A stretch of DNA of 27,230 nt from an uncultured Candidatus Melainabacteria bacterium (GTDB lineage: Bacteria; Cyanobacteriota; Vampirovibrionia; Gastranaerophilales; Gastranaerophilaceae), in contig CAKVJE010000016.1 in the NCBI GenBank assembly GCA_934754735.1, positions 1 through 27,230 of the forward strand, written 5' to 3'. The stretch's first letter is position 1; each line of letters begins with the position of its first letter. The position numbers were made by a program, and so were the translations under genes. Below the pieces are notes generated by a model. The model was given only the letters and a program-made list of their open reading frames with translations, was not told where the DNA came from and did not search any database. This document shows, one piece after another, positions 16,947 to 24,055 of this stretch.

Positions 16947-18569
16947 ATGAAATATTCGGAATTTTCCGTAGTTATAGTAGGAAGCGGCGCTGCCGGTTTA
17001 TATGCGGCTTTAAAAATATCCCAGCAAATAAAATTACCTGATGGAGTTTTGCTTCTAACAAAATCAACCCTTGGTGAAAGTAATTCAAAATACGCTCAAG
17101 GAGGTATTGTTGGGGTAATTCATCAAAATCCGGAAGACAATGTTCAATCACATGTTCAAGATACATTAAAGGCCGGTGCAGGTTTAAGTGAAGAAAAAAC
17201 TGTTGAATATATTTCAGAAGCTTCAGATGAAGTAATTAATGATTTAATTGAAAATGGGGTAAAATTCGATAAGAATTCAGATGGAAAGCTTACATTTACG
17301 CTTGAAGCGGCGCATAGCATAAGAAGAATTTTACATTCAGGCGGTGATGCAACAGGTAAAGGCATTACGGAAGCTTTAGCCCAAGATGTTATAAATGATA
17401 GTAATATTACTGTAATGGAAAACGCTATGGCAGTTGAACTTCTTGTTGATTCAGATAAAGAATGCAAAGGTATAATTGTTTATAACGAATTAACAGGCGA
17501 ACATGAAATTGTTTATACTTCAGCTTTAGTTCTTGCAACAGGCGGTGTCGGTCAGGTTTACAAATTCACTACAAACCCGGACGGTGCGACCGGTGATGGC
17601 GTAGACATTGCATATAATGCAGGTGCTATTATTCAGGATATGGAATTTATCCAATTCCACCCAACAGCTTTGGCGCTTAGCCCTACAAGCAAAGAACGAT
17701 TTTTGATTTCAGAAGCCGTACGTGGAGAAGGCGCGAAACTTATTAATAAAGAAGGCAAGGAATTCATGGCTCAATATCACGATAAGCGCGAACTCGCACC
17801 TCGAGATATTGTTACTCGTGCAATTTATTCTGAAATGGCAAAAGAACATTCTTTTAATGTGTTTTTGAACGCTTCTATGATTGACCATACAAAACTATTT
17901 AAGCGTTTTCCTACAATTTCTAAACGTTGTGATGAAAAGGGTATCGATATTTCACATAACCCAATTCCTGTTGCGCCTGCTGCGCATTACACAATGGGCG
18001 GAATTAAAGCGACAGTCGAAGGCAGAACATCATTAAAAGGTTTGTATGCTATTGGTGAAGCAGCTTCAACAGGCTTGCATGGTGCAAACCGACTTGCAAG
18101 TAATTCGTTATTAGAATGTGTAGTTTGTGCTTATGAACTGGCAGATTATTTGTCATTTGCAAACTTAAATACACCTAAAAAAATTGATGATTCAATTCGC
18201 GAAATAATTGAAACATATTCTTCACCGTTAAGTGAAATTGATTATGATATCCCAACTTTAAAACAAAATTTGAAAAATTTGATGTGGGAAAAAGTTGGAA
18301 TTGTCAGAAATGAAAAAGATTTATTGGAAGCAAAAGCTGAAATAGATAGAATGAAATCTGAATTTAAGCGTACAAGAAAATGCTTGAACCAAGATGAATA
18401 TGAATATAGAAATATGCTTACAGTAGCAGGTTTAATTGTTGAAGGTGCTATTTCAAGAAAAGAATCAAGAGGCGCACATTCAAGAGCTGATTACAGACAA
18501 ACTGATAGTGTTGCTAAGCATTCAAATATAATGAAAAGCGAAGAAAGAGAGTTAGTTTATGTTAAATAA
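16947..18569 (+). CDS. nadB: L-aspartate oxidase
   Basis: NadB oxidises L-aspartate to iminoaspartate with FAD, the first step of de novo NAD synthesis. With the ATG at 16947 the protein has 540 residues. It has the FAD-binding GSGAAG (12-17), the SKYAQGGI segment (47-54), HSGGDATGKG (130-139), SEAVRGEGAKLIN (255-267), APRDIVTR (284-291, R286), HYTMGGI (347-353) and HGANRLASNSLLE (378-390). These are typical of NadB rather than of SdhA. A GTG at 16932 is in frame, but GAGGTG (16929-16934) looks like the ribosome site, 12 nt before the ATG, and the family usually begins just before GxGxxG, so 16947 is preferred. It overlaps nadC by 11 nt. The nadA gene for quinolinate synthase, the next step, is not in this window. 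Confidence 0.95.
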   Translation: MKYSEFSVVIVGSGAAGLYAALKISQQIKLPDGVLLLTKSTLGESNSKYAQGGIVGVIHQNPEDNVQSHVQDTLKAGAGLSEEKTVEYISEASDEVINDLIENGVKFDKNSDGKLTFTLEAAHSIRRILHSGGDATGKGITEALAQDVINDSNITVMENAMAVELLVDSDKECKGIIVYNELTGEHEIVYTSALVLATGGVGQVYKFTTNPDGATGDGVDIAYNAGAIIQDMEFIQFHPTALALSPTSKERFLISEAVRGEGAKLINKEGKEFMAQYHDKRELAPRDIVTRAIYSEMAKEHSFNVFLNASMIDHTKLFKRFPTISKRCDEKGIDISHNPIPVAPAAHYTMGGIKATVEGRTSLKGLYAIGEAASTGLHGANRLASNSLLECVVCAYELADYLSFANLNTPKKIDDSIREIIETYSSPLSEIDYDIPTLKQNLKNLMWEKVGIVRNEKDLLEAKAEIDRMKSEFKRTRKCLNQDEYEYRNMLTVAGLIVEGAISRKESRGAHSRADYRQTDSVAKHSNIMKSEERELVYVK

Positions 18570-19389
18570 TTTTTTTATAGAAGAACACGTTAAAAATGCA
18601 TTACAAGAAGATATCGGTTTTGGTGATATTACAACCGATTATCTTACAAATGAAGATGATAGAATGTCATGTGTACTTAATACAAGAGTAGACGGTATTT
18701 TTTGCGGTAAGAATGTTTTTGAGATGGTATTTAAAATTCTTTCACCTTCTATAAATATAAAATTTTATTTCAACGATGGTGATGTGATTAAAAAAGGCGA
18801 TAAAATTGCTGACATAGAAGGCCCTGCAAGATATATTTTAATGGGTGAAAGAACAGCTTTAAACTATATTCAGAGAATGAGTGGTATTGCAACAGAAACA
18901 AACAAATATCAAAGCGCTGTGGGTGAATTTAAAGCAAGAATTGTTGATACAAGAAAAACGACTCCAGGCTTTAGAGCATTTGAAAAATATTCTGTAAAAA
19001 CAGGTGGTGGAAGTTTACACAGATTTAATCTTTCAGACTGTGCAATGATTAAAGATAATCATATTAAGTATGCAGGTTCTCTGACAAAGGCTGTTGAAAA
19101 GTTACGCCAACATATTTCACACGCGCATAAAATTGAAGTTGAGTGCGATACAATTGAACAGGTTAAAGAAGCTGTAAATTGTGGCGCTGATATTATTATG
19201 CTTGATAATATGTCATTGGATACAATGAGAGAATGCGTAAAGCTAATTAATGGCAAAGCAATTGTAGAAGCAAGCGGAAATGTAAATTTAAATACAGTGC
19301 ACGATATCGCTTCAACAGGAGTAGATATTATTTCATCAAGCGCGATTGTTGCCAAAGCTCCAACATTGGATTTAGGATTAGATATGTAA
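18559..19389 (+). CDS. nadC: Nicotinate-nucleotide diphosphorylase (carboxylating)
   Basis: NadC converts quinolinate and PRPP to nicotinate mononucleotide, carbon dioxide and pyrophosphate. The 276-residue length is normal. Seen are QEDIGFGDITTDYL (16-29), ERTALNYIQRMSGIAT (97-112), the substrate-binding VDTRKTTPG (129-137), TGGGSLHRFNLSD (148-160), KDNHI (165-169), EVECD (193-197) and IMLDNMS (213-219). All expected basic and acidic active-site residues are present. The start lies inside the end of nadB (11-nt overlap) with GAGAG about 10 nt upstream, so the two enzymes are translationally linked. A strong hairpin terminator follows 19 nt after the stop. Confidence 0.97.
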   Translation: MLNNFFIEEHVKNALQEDIGFGDITTDYLTNEDDRMSCVLNTRVDGIFCGKNVFEMVFKILSPSINIKFYFNDGDVIKKGDKIADIEGPARYILMGERTALNYIQRMSGIATETNKYQSAVGEFKARIVDTRKTTPGFRAFEKYSVKTGGGSLHRFNLSDCAMIKDNHIKYAGSLTKAVEKLRQHISHAHKIEVECDTIEQVKEAVNCGADIIMLDNMSLDTMRECVKLINGKAIVEASGNVNLNTVHDIASTGVDIISSSAIVAKAPTLDLGLDM

Positions 19390-19408
19390 TATTATAAAAA
19401 ATGTATTT

Positions 19409-19439
19409 AAAGGTGTGCTCTTTTAAGGCACACCTTTTT
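19409..19439 (+). terminator. Rho-independent terminator after nadC
   Basis: A perfect 10-bp stem, AAAGGTGTGC (19409-19418) with GCACACCTTT (19428-19437), has a 9-nt loop and ends in a T run. The stop codon of the convergent small gene (19438-19440 on the minus strand) lies at its edge, so the hairpin may also act on transcripts from the other side, although there it is not followed at once by a T run. Confidence 0.92.
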
Positions 19440-19659
19440 AGTAATTCATTCTTTCTACTTCAATTTTTTCATGATCAAGCTTACGTTCTTCATCATCTAA
19501 TTTACGTTGTTCTTTATTTAAGAAATCAATTTGTTTTTTGATTTCATTTTCCTCTTTATGTAATTCATCTTCTTGTTTTTTGATTTCTTCTTCAGCTTTT
19601 TTGTTGTTTTTAAAGTTTGTTCGTCTAATAGGCGTGCAAAAAATTGGTTGAATTCTCAT
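19438..19659 (-). CDS. Small charged coiled-coil protein, function unknown
   Basis: A 73-residue protein that I do not recognise. The first 20 residues (MRIQPIFCTPIRRTNFKNNK) are Pro- and Arg-containing and probably unstructured. Residues 21-73 are an almost pure Glu/Lys/Gln/Leu helix, a likely coiled coil. A textbook ribosome site, AAGGAG, sits 5 nt before the ATG, which is the main reason to call the gene real. From memory, short N-terminal segments containing an NFK- or FKG-type motif recur on many small proteins of Gastranaerophilales; I cannot confirm that here. It converges with nadC and diverges from hicBA. Confidence 0.75.
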   Translation of the reverse strand: MRIQPIFCTPIRRTNFKNNKKAEEEIKKQEDELHKEENEIKKQIDFLNKEQRKLDDEERKLDHEKIEVERMNY

Positions 19660-19710
19660 ATTTACTCCTTGATTTATTTTATGTCATATTAAAACCTGAA
19701 AAAATATTTT

Positions 19711-19739
19711 TTGCTAGTGCTAAAACATTGAATTATAAT
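19711..19739 (+). promoter_or_regulatory. Promoter of hicBA with a palindrome over the -10
   Basis: The -35 is TTGCTA (19711-19716), the spacer is 17 nt and the -10 is TATAAT (19734-19739). The -10 lies inside a perfect 10-bp palindrome AATTATAATT (19731-19740), a possible operator, though such AT-rich palindromes also arise by chance. Expected transcription start is near 19746, giving a leader of about 35 nt. Confidence 0.7.
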
Positions 19740-19780
19740 TAAAATATGCAATAATGGTTATATAAGAAAAAAGGTATTAT

Positions 19781-19972
19781 ATGAATATTGATGTAATTTT
19801 ACATAAAGATGAAAATGGTTATTGGGCAGAAGTTCCTGCATTAAAAGGTTGTTTTACACAAGGAAATACAATAGAAGAAACAATCCAGAATGTTAAAGAA
19901 GCTATTAACGCTTGGTTTTCAGTTGATATTCCAGAAGATAATAATGGGGAAGTTATATCAATTGCACTATGA
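19781..19972 (+). CDS. hicB: HicB family antitoxin, short form
   Basis: A 63-residue HicB-type antitoxin that should bind and block HicA. The degraded RNase H-like fold is recognisable in YWAEVPALKGCFTQGNTIEE (14-33) and IQNVKEAINAWF (35-46). The protein ends soon after this domain, so it lacks the C-terminal helix-turn-helix or ribbon-helix-helix domain that lets longer HicB proteins repress their own promoter. AAGG (19771-19774) lies 6 nt before the ATG. The stop overlaps the hicA start (ATGA), which links their translation. The order antitoxin-toxin is the reverse of E. coli hicAB. Confidence 0.9.
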   Translation: MNIDVILHKDENGYWAEVPALKGCFTQGNTIEETIQNVKEAINAWFSVDIPEDNNGEVISIAL

Positions 19973-20193
19973 AAAATATTTCTGGGAAAAAGCTTTGTAA
20001 AATTTTAGAAGAGAATGGTTGGGTGTTGAGTATAATTAGTGGTTCACATCATGTTTTTATCAAAGAAAATGAAGAGACAAGAATTGTTGTACCTGTACAT
20101 GGGAATAAGGAAATCAAAACAGGTTTATTGAAAGCCATTTTAAAAACTGCAGGATTACTCTCTTTATTTTTTATGTTTACACATATAGATTAA
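19969..20193 (+). CDS. hicA: HicA family mRNA interferase toxin
   Basis: A 74-residue HicA toxin, a double-stranded-RNA-binding-like fold that cleaves mRNA. The catalytic His lies in SGSHHVF (24-30), followed by VVPVHGNKEIKTGLLKAIL (40-58), the family's second hallmark. The protein looks complete. It overlaps hicB by 4 nt and ends 3 nt before tRNA-Arg, unusually tight, so the toxin mRNA and the tRNA may share a transcript or a processing site. No terminator lies between them. Confidence 0.92.
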   Translation: MKNISGKKLCKILEENGWVLSIISGSHHVFIKENEETRIVVPVHGNKEIKTGLLKAILKTAGLLSLFFMFTHID

Positions 20194-20196
20194 CAT

Positions 20197-20270
20197 CTCC
20201 TCGTAGCTCAGTTGGATAGAGTGCGGGTCTCCGAAGCCCGAGGTCATGGGTTCAATTCCCATCGAGGAGG
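20197..20270 (+). tRNA. tRNA-Arg (anticodon CCG)
   Basis: The acceptor stem CTCCTCG (20197-20203) pairs with CGAGGAG (20263-20269), and G20270 is the discriminator. The D arm carries AGTTGGATA. The anticodon stem CGGGT/GCCCG (one wobble pair) encloses loop CTCCGAA with anticodon CCG (20231-20233), reading the CGG codon. The T arm is ATGGG-TTCAATT-CCCAT. CCA is not encoded. All four arms fold without mismatch apart from the wobble. I see no clear promoter of its own; a TATAGA at 20184-20189 is too close to be sure. Confidence 0.96.
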
Positions 20271-20292
20271 TTTAATTTTTAGAAGAATATGT

Positions 20293-20298
20293 TATACT
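20293..20298 (+). promoter_or_regulatory. Possible -10 for the GGDEF gene
   Basis: TATACT lies 35 nt before the GTG start at 20334. The only -35 candidate is TTTAAT (20271-20276, 16-nt spacer), directly after the tRNA. It is weak support. Confidence 0.35.
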
Positions 20299-20333
20299 GA
20301 ATATATAGATAGAGGAATTAAAGGATAGTAATT

Positions 20334-22220
20334 GTGGGCTTTTTTGATAGCTTCAAAAATTTTAAAAATAATTTAGATAAAGTCGAATCTACGGTTTACT
20401 CCGGCTCAGACTCTTTGCTTGAGGTTTACGAAAAGAATGCAAAACTTGAAGCTGAAATTATTGCAAGAACAAAAGAATTAGATAGAGCTAACCGTCAAAT
20501 GCTTACCTTGCAACATATTTGGGAAATGATGAATTCTTCAAAGCCTCTTTCCAGCGTTCTTAATGCTATTGTAAATAGTTTGCAAGGTGAACTCGGGTAT
20601 TTATATAGTTTTATAGTTAAACAACGTAGTGATAATGACGGTAAATATTTACAAATCGTTGCGTCTTCAAGAGATGATTTAGGTGAAAAATTTTCAGAAT
20701 ATTTGAATTGTGATTTGAGTGATTATAGAATGCTTTTTCCGGAATTTGATGAGTTGAAAAATTCAGTAAAAAACAATCAAATTTATCAATCAAAAGAACT
20801 TGTAAAATTAATTACGGGTTTTATTCCTAGCTTAGACAAAGAAAAAGTTGCTGGTTTTTTAATGCAAGCTAAAATGAAATCTTATATTTTGGTTCCATTG
20901 GTTTCTAAACAAACTCATTTCGGTTCTCTTATTGTATTTTCTTCTCGAGAAAACATAAGTAATAGTGAATTGAATTTTTTAAGTCTGTTTGCAAAACAAA
21001 TTGAACTTGCAATCACAATTGCAGACTTGTTTCAAGCCGTAAAAGAACAAGCGATTACTGATGGTATGACGGGACTTTATAATAGAAGATATTTTGAAGA
21101 GTACATAAAAAAAGAAGCCATCCGTGCAATGCGTCAAAAACAAAAATTTACAGTTATTGGACTTGATTTGGATCACTTAAAACAGATTAACGATACGTAC
21201 GGTCATAATTACGGTGATATTGCGATAAAAGCTATAGCCGAAGTTCTAAAAAGTAATGCGCGTTCTATAGATATCGCAGCCAGAATGGGTGGAGAAGAAT
21301 TCAATTTAATTTTGCCTGCGGTTGATATTGAAGGTGGTTGCATAGCTGCAGAACGTATTAGAAAAGCCATAGAATCAGTTGAATTAGATAAGATAGGACA
21401 TATAACAGCAAGTTTAGGTGTCGCAACTTATCCGGATCAGTCGGATGATATTCAAGAGCTTTTGGAGCTAACAGACCAAGCAATGTACGAATCTAAACGC
21501 AACGGCAGAAATAGAGTTACTATAGCAAAACCTTCGTACGAAACATCTTGGCAAGAAATTGCAGTAAATACATTTGTTGATATTCTTTCAAAACACAGAA
21601 TTCCGATGGACGCAGTTACTTCAAGACTTCTGACAGAAAAGCTAATGGATATGAATAACGATAGACTTTATCAAGTTGCAGATTCTCTTGTTCAATCATA
21701 TAATCCGCAGCACCAAGTTGGCGGAATGAAACAAAAAGTTGAGCTTGCGACCATGCTCGCAAAACGTTTTGACTTGCCGAAAGAAGCAATTGACCGATTA
21801 AAAATAGCAGTTTTACTTTATGATATCGGAAATACAATGTTGCCTAAAGAATTATTGAATAAGCGCGAACCTTTGAATGACGATGATAGAAATTCAATAA
21901 AACAACATCCTATAATCGCTGCACGAGAAATTTTAAAACCGATTTCAAATATAGTAGACATTATTCCGATTATTGAAAAACACCACGAGAACTGGAATGG
22001 AACAGGTTATCCAAATAAAATAGCAGGTGACGAAATTCCAATTGAATCCCAAATTATTTTAATTATTGATTCTTATTTCGCTTTGATGGAAAAACGTCCG
22101 TATCGAGAAGCTTTGAGCTCCGATGATGCGATTAAAACGATTCAAGCCGAAATTGACAAAAAGTGGAATGCTAAACTGGCAGACGAATTTATATCGTTAG
22201 TTAAAACAAACTTCGAATAA
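20334..22220 (+). CDS. GAF-GGDEF diguanylate cyclase with degenerate HD-GYP domain
   Basis: A 628-residue cytoplasmic signalling protein. A short coiled coil (about 28-58) leads into a GAF-like sensor domain (about 60-235). The GGDEF domain (about 238-398) has the intact active site GGEEF (319-323) and, five residues before it, the product-inhibition motif RSID (310-313), so cyclic-di-GMP synthesis with feedback is expected. The C-terminal part (about 415-625) resembles HD-GYP phosphodiesterases, with HP (525-526), HHENWNGTGYP (550-560) and IDSYFALMEKRPYR (578-591). However, the HD pair is YD (496-497) and the following GK is GN (499-500). Loss of that metal ligand suggests a weak or dead hydrolase that may sense rather than cleave. 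The start is GTG, supported by AAGGA 8 nt upstream. There is no transmembrane segment. Confidence 0.93.
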   Translation: MGFFDSFKNFKNNLDKVESTVYSGSDSLLEVYEKNAKLEAEIIARTKELDRANRQMLTLQHIWEMMNSSKPLSSVLNAIVNSLQGELGYLYSFIVKQRSDNDGKYLQIVASSRDDLGEKFSEYLNCDLSDYRMLFPEFDELKNSVKNNQIYQSKELVKLITGFIPSLDKEKVAGFLMQAKMKSYILVPLVSKQTHFGSLIVFSSRENISNSELNFLSLFAKQIELAITIADLFQAVKEQAITDGMTGLYNRRYFEEYIKKEAIRAMRQKQKFTVIGLDLDHLKQINDTYGHNYGDIAIKAIAEVLKSNARSIDIAARMGGEEFNLILPAVDIEGGCIAAERIRKAIESVELDKIGHITASLGVATYPDQSDDIQELLELTDQAMYESKRNGRNRVTIAKPSYETSWQEIAVNTFVDILSKHRIPMDAVTSRLLTEKLMDMNNDRLYQVADSLVQSYNPQHQVGGMKQKVELATMLAKRFDLPKEAIDRLKIAVLLYDIGNTMLPKELLNKREPLNDDDRNSIKQHPIIAAREILKPISNIVDIIPIIEKHHENWNGTGYPNKIAGDEIPIESQIILIIDSYFALMEKRPYREALSSDDAIKTIQAEIDKKWNAKLADEFISLVKTNFE

Positions 22221-22249
22221 TTATTAATCAAGTTTGCTTATAGTATAAT
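22221..22249 (+). promoter_or_regulatory. Promoter giving a near-leaderless mRNA for the EamA gene
   Basis: A perfect TATAAT (22244-22249) lies only 6 nt before the ATG at 22256. A weak -35, TTATTA (22221-22226), sits at a 17-nt spacing directly after the stop of the GGDEF gene. The predicted transcription start is at or beside the start codon. Confidence 0.6.
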
Positions 22250-22255
22250 GACTTT

Positions 22256-23086
22256 ATGTTATTAACCTGCGTTGGAATATTAACAAGAATTTTATCAAAC
22301 TCCTACCTGAATGTTTTTCAGAAAATATTAACAAGCAAAGGGCAAAAATCATCTGTTGTTAATTTTTACACATATCTGGGCTTGTCAATAATCGGATTAT
22401 TTTTTTGTTACAAGATTACTTTTAATCCAGAAGTCCTTTTTAATGTCTTAATAATGGGTTTTTTAGGCGCAATTGGGAATTATTTTATAATAAAAGCCCT
22501 ATCTTTAGGCGATTTGTCTGCTATCGCACCAATTAATTCTTACAAACCGATTGTTGCAATGGTTTTTGGATTTATTTATCTAAAGGAATGTCCTTCAGCT
22601 TTTGCATTATTTGGGATTATTTTAATTATCGGCGGAACATATTTTATATTAGGACACAATACCGGAACACATATCTGTCCCAAAGCTATTATCTATAGAG
22701 TTTTAGCTTTAATTTTTTCAGGCACAGAAGCTATTTTTATCAAAAAAATAATTCTTTTAACCAATGTAACTAATACGTTTTTCTTATGGTGTTTTTCAGG
22801 ACTAATCTTTTCTGCATTATTTATGATATTTGCAAAACATAAGCCGATAATAAAATCAGTAAAAACACAGCTTTTATTAATCATATCAGTAGGCATAATG
22901 CAATATTCAACTAATTACGTATTTGCAAATATGAATGTATCATACGCACTTGCATTATTCCAACTCTCAACTATTCTAAGCGTATTCTTAGGCGCAAATA
23001 TTTTTCAAGAAAAGAATTTCAAAGAAAAACTTATAGGTTCTATTATAATGGCTATTGGTGCAGTTATAATAATTCTATTTGCATAG
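22256..23086 (+). CDS. EamA/DMT-family membrane transporter
   Basis: A 276-residue, very hydrophobic protein with about ten membrane segments in two EamA-like halves (about 1-130 and 143-276). Family-like features are FLGAIGNYFIIKALSLGDLS with the APINSYKPIVAMVFGFIYLK stretch in the first half, and NYVFANMNVSYALALFQLST with a closing FLGANIFQEKNFKEKLIG stretch in the second. Members of the drug/metabolite transporter superfamily export or import small metabolites, and the substrate cannot be predicted. The start is placed by the first ATG, without a Shine-Dalgarno but right after a TATAAT. The gene converges with the SRP RNA gene, whose T-rich 3' flank begins just after its stop codon. Confidence 0.9.
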   Translation: MLLTCVGILTRILSNSYLNVFQKILTSKGQKSSVVNFYTYLGLSIIGLFFCYKITFNPEVLFNVLIMGFLGAIGNYFIIKALSLGDLSAIAPINSYKPIVAMVFGFIYLKECPSAFALFGIILIIGGTYFILGHNTGTHICPKAIIYRVLALIFSGTEAIFIKKIILLTNVTNTFFLWCFSGLIFSALFMIFAKHKPIIKSVKTQLLLIISVGIMQYSTNYVFANMNVSYALALFQLSTILSVFLGANIFQEKNFKEKLIGSIIMAIGAVIIILFA

Positions 23087-23100
23087 AAAAAAATAAAAAA
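23087..23100 (-). terminator. T-rich 3' end of the SRP RNA gene
   Basis: Directly after the closing GTACGG of helix 1 the minus strand reads TTTTTTATTTTTTT. The long-range end helix or a local hairpin in the 3' arm followed by this run would serve as terminator. Confidence 0.6.
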
Positions 23101-23355
23101 CCGTACCACTACCTATCGAAATACAGCTAAATTGATTTTGTAAAATGAATCTACTTTTTAAATGAATAACACCCGCAAGGGTTACCTTAGTGCTGCTATG
23201 CTTCCATCCTGACACGGTTCGATATCTTGCGCCATCATTATCTAAATTATCAACAACCCACATTACATAGGCAATTCGACTATACCCCTCACAGTAGGCT
23301 CTGCACCTCGCAAAAGCTTCGAGTCGAGAGAACGCTACGTCCCCGTGGAGTACGG
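23101..23355 (-). ncRNA. ffs: Large signal recognition particle RNA with Alu-type domain
   Basis: The RNA is read from 23355 down to 23101, 255 nt. Helix 8 is unmistakable: GTG, TCAGG, ATG-GAAG-CAT, AGCAG, CAC (23215 to 23190), the same layout as E. coli 4.5S (TCAGG, TCC-GGAA-GGA, AGCAG) but with a swapped stem and a GAAG loop. Helix 5 is supported by CGCAAG (23231-23226) pairing with CTTGCG (23179-23174) and AATGA (23239-23235) with TCATT (23165-23161). The two ends pair as CCGTAC with GTACGG (helix 1). The 5' part, CACGGGGACGTAGCG, resembles the Alu domain of the large SRP RNAs of Bacillus and Clostridium. With Ffh it targets nascent membrane proteins. It has its own promoter and a T-rich 3' end. 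Confidence 0.93.
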
Positions 23356-23362
23356 TAAATAG

Positions 23363-23391
23363 AATATATCATAAAAACATACTTAAAACAA
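23363..23391 (-). promoter_or_regulatory. Promoter of the SRP RNA gene
   Basis: On the minus strand the -35 is TTGTTT (23391-23386), the spacer is 17 nt and the -10 is TATATT (23368-23363). Seven bases then separate it from C23355, exactly where the terminal helix of the RNA begins, so promoter and RNA end support each other. Confidence 0.8.
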
Positions 23392-23404
23392 GTTATTAAA
23401 TTAA

Positions 23405-24055
23405 CTAGACATATAACTTTGCAAAATCTAAATCACTTTTGATTGTAATTTTGATGTTTGTATAGCTGCCATTTACGATATAAACCGGTATATTCAAGGC
23501 TTCCAACATAGAACAATCATCAGTATAATTTCCGTCTTTTAATTTTTCGTGTGCTTCTTTAATTATAGAAGTCTTAAAAGCTTGTGGCGTTTGAGTATTA
23601 TACAATTTTGCTCTATCAATTGTCCTGATTATTCTGCCAGTTGAATCAACTTCTTTTATTGTATCTGTAGTCTTTGTCATAACTGTTACAGCACTTTTAT
23701 CCACAACAGCTTCTAAAACATAGGCAATTGTATCTTTTCTAATTAAAGGACGCGCACCGTCATGAATTAGCACATATTCATTTTTAATAACTTGTAATGC
23801 ATTATAAACAGATTTTTGTCTCGTATTTCCGCCTTCTATTATTTTAATTTTAGGATTTTTAAGAAGCTCCGACAAAATCTCAATAATAGAATTATTAGCA
23901 GAAATAATAATTTCGTCAATTTCATCAAAATCAACAAACTTTGAAACAGTTTCTTCTATTACGGTTTTATCATTAATTTTTTCTAGTAATTTATTTGTAT
24001 TCCCATAGCGTGATGAAGTTCCGCCGGCGGTTATTATAAGTGAAAACTTTTTCAT
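23405..24055 (-). CDS. ispD: 2-C-methyl-D-erythritol 4-phosphate cytidylyltransferase
   Basis: IspD joins CTP to methylerythritol phosphate in the non-mevalonate isoprenoid pathway. The 216-residue length is slightly short but normal. It has the nucleotide-binding TAGGTSSRYG (9-18, R16) with K22, EGGNTRQKSVYNAL (74-87), HDGARP (98-103), YNTQTPQAF (152-160), YTDDCSMLE (177-185) and NIKITIKSDLDFA (200-212). All active-site motifs are present. The ATG overlaps the stop of thiL by 1 nt (TAATG), with GAGG just upstream inside thiL, so it is translated by coupling. The SRP RNA promoter starts 13 nt after its stop codon, with no terminator between. Confidence 0.97.
   Translation of the reverse strand: MKKFSLIITAGGTSSRYGNTNKLLEKINDKTVIEETVSKFVDFDEIDEIIISANNSIIEILSELLKNPKIKIIEGGNTRQKSVYNALQVIKNEYVLIHDGARPLIRKDTIAYVLEAVVDKSAVTVMTKTTDTIKEVDSTGRIIRTIDRAKLYNTQTPQAFKTSIIKEAHEKLKDGNYTDDCSMLEALNIPVYIVNGSYTNIKITIKSDLDFAKLYV

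Noticed and set aside
19969..20193. hicBA as a new kind of toxin-antitoxin system
   Set aside because: Both proteins carry the known HicA and HicB hallmarks. Only the short antitoxin and the tRNA context are unusual.
23075..23263. Minus-strand open frame of 62 codons
   Set aside because: It lies within the SRP RNA, whose conserved structure explains the sequence. There is no ribosome site or protein-like composition.
23101..23355. CCGTAC/GTACGG ends as terminal inverted repeats of a small mobile element
   Set aside because: They are the closing helix of the SRP RNA, with a matching promoter on one side and a T run on the other.
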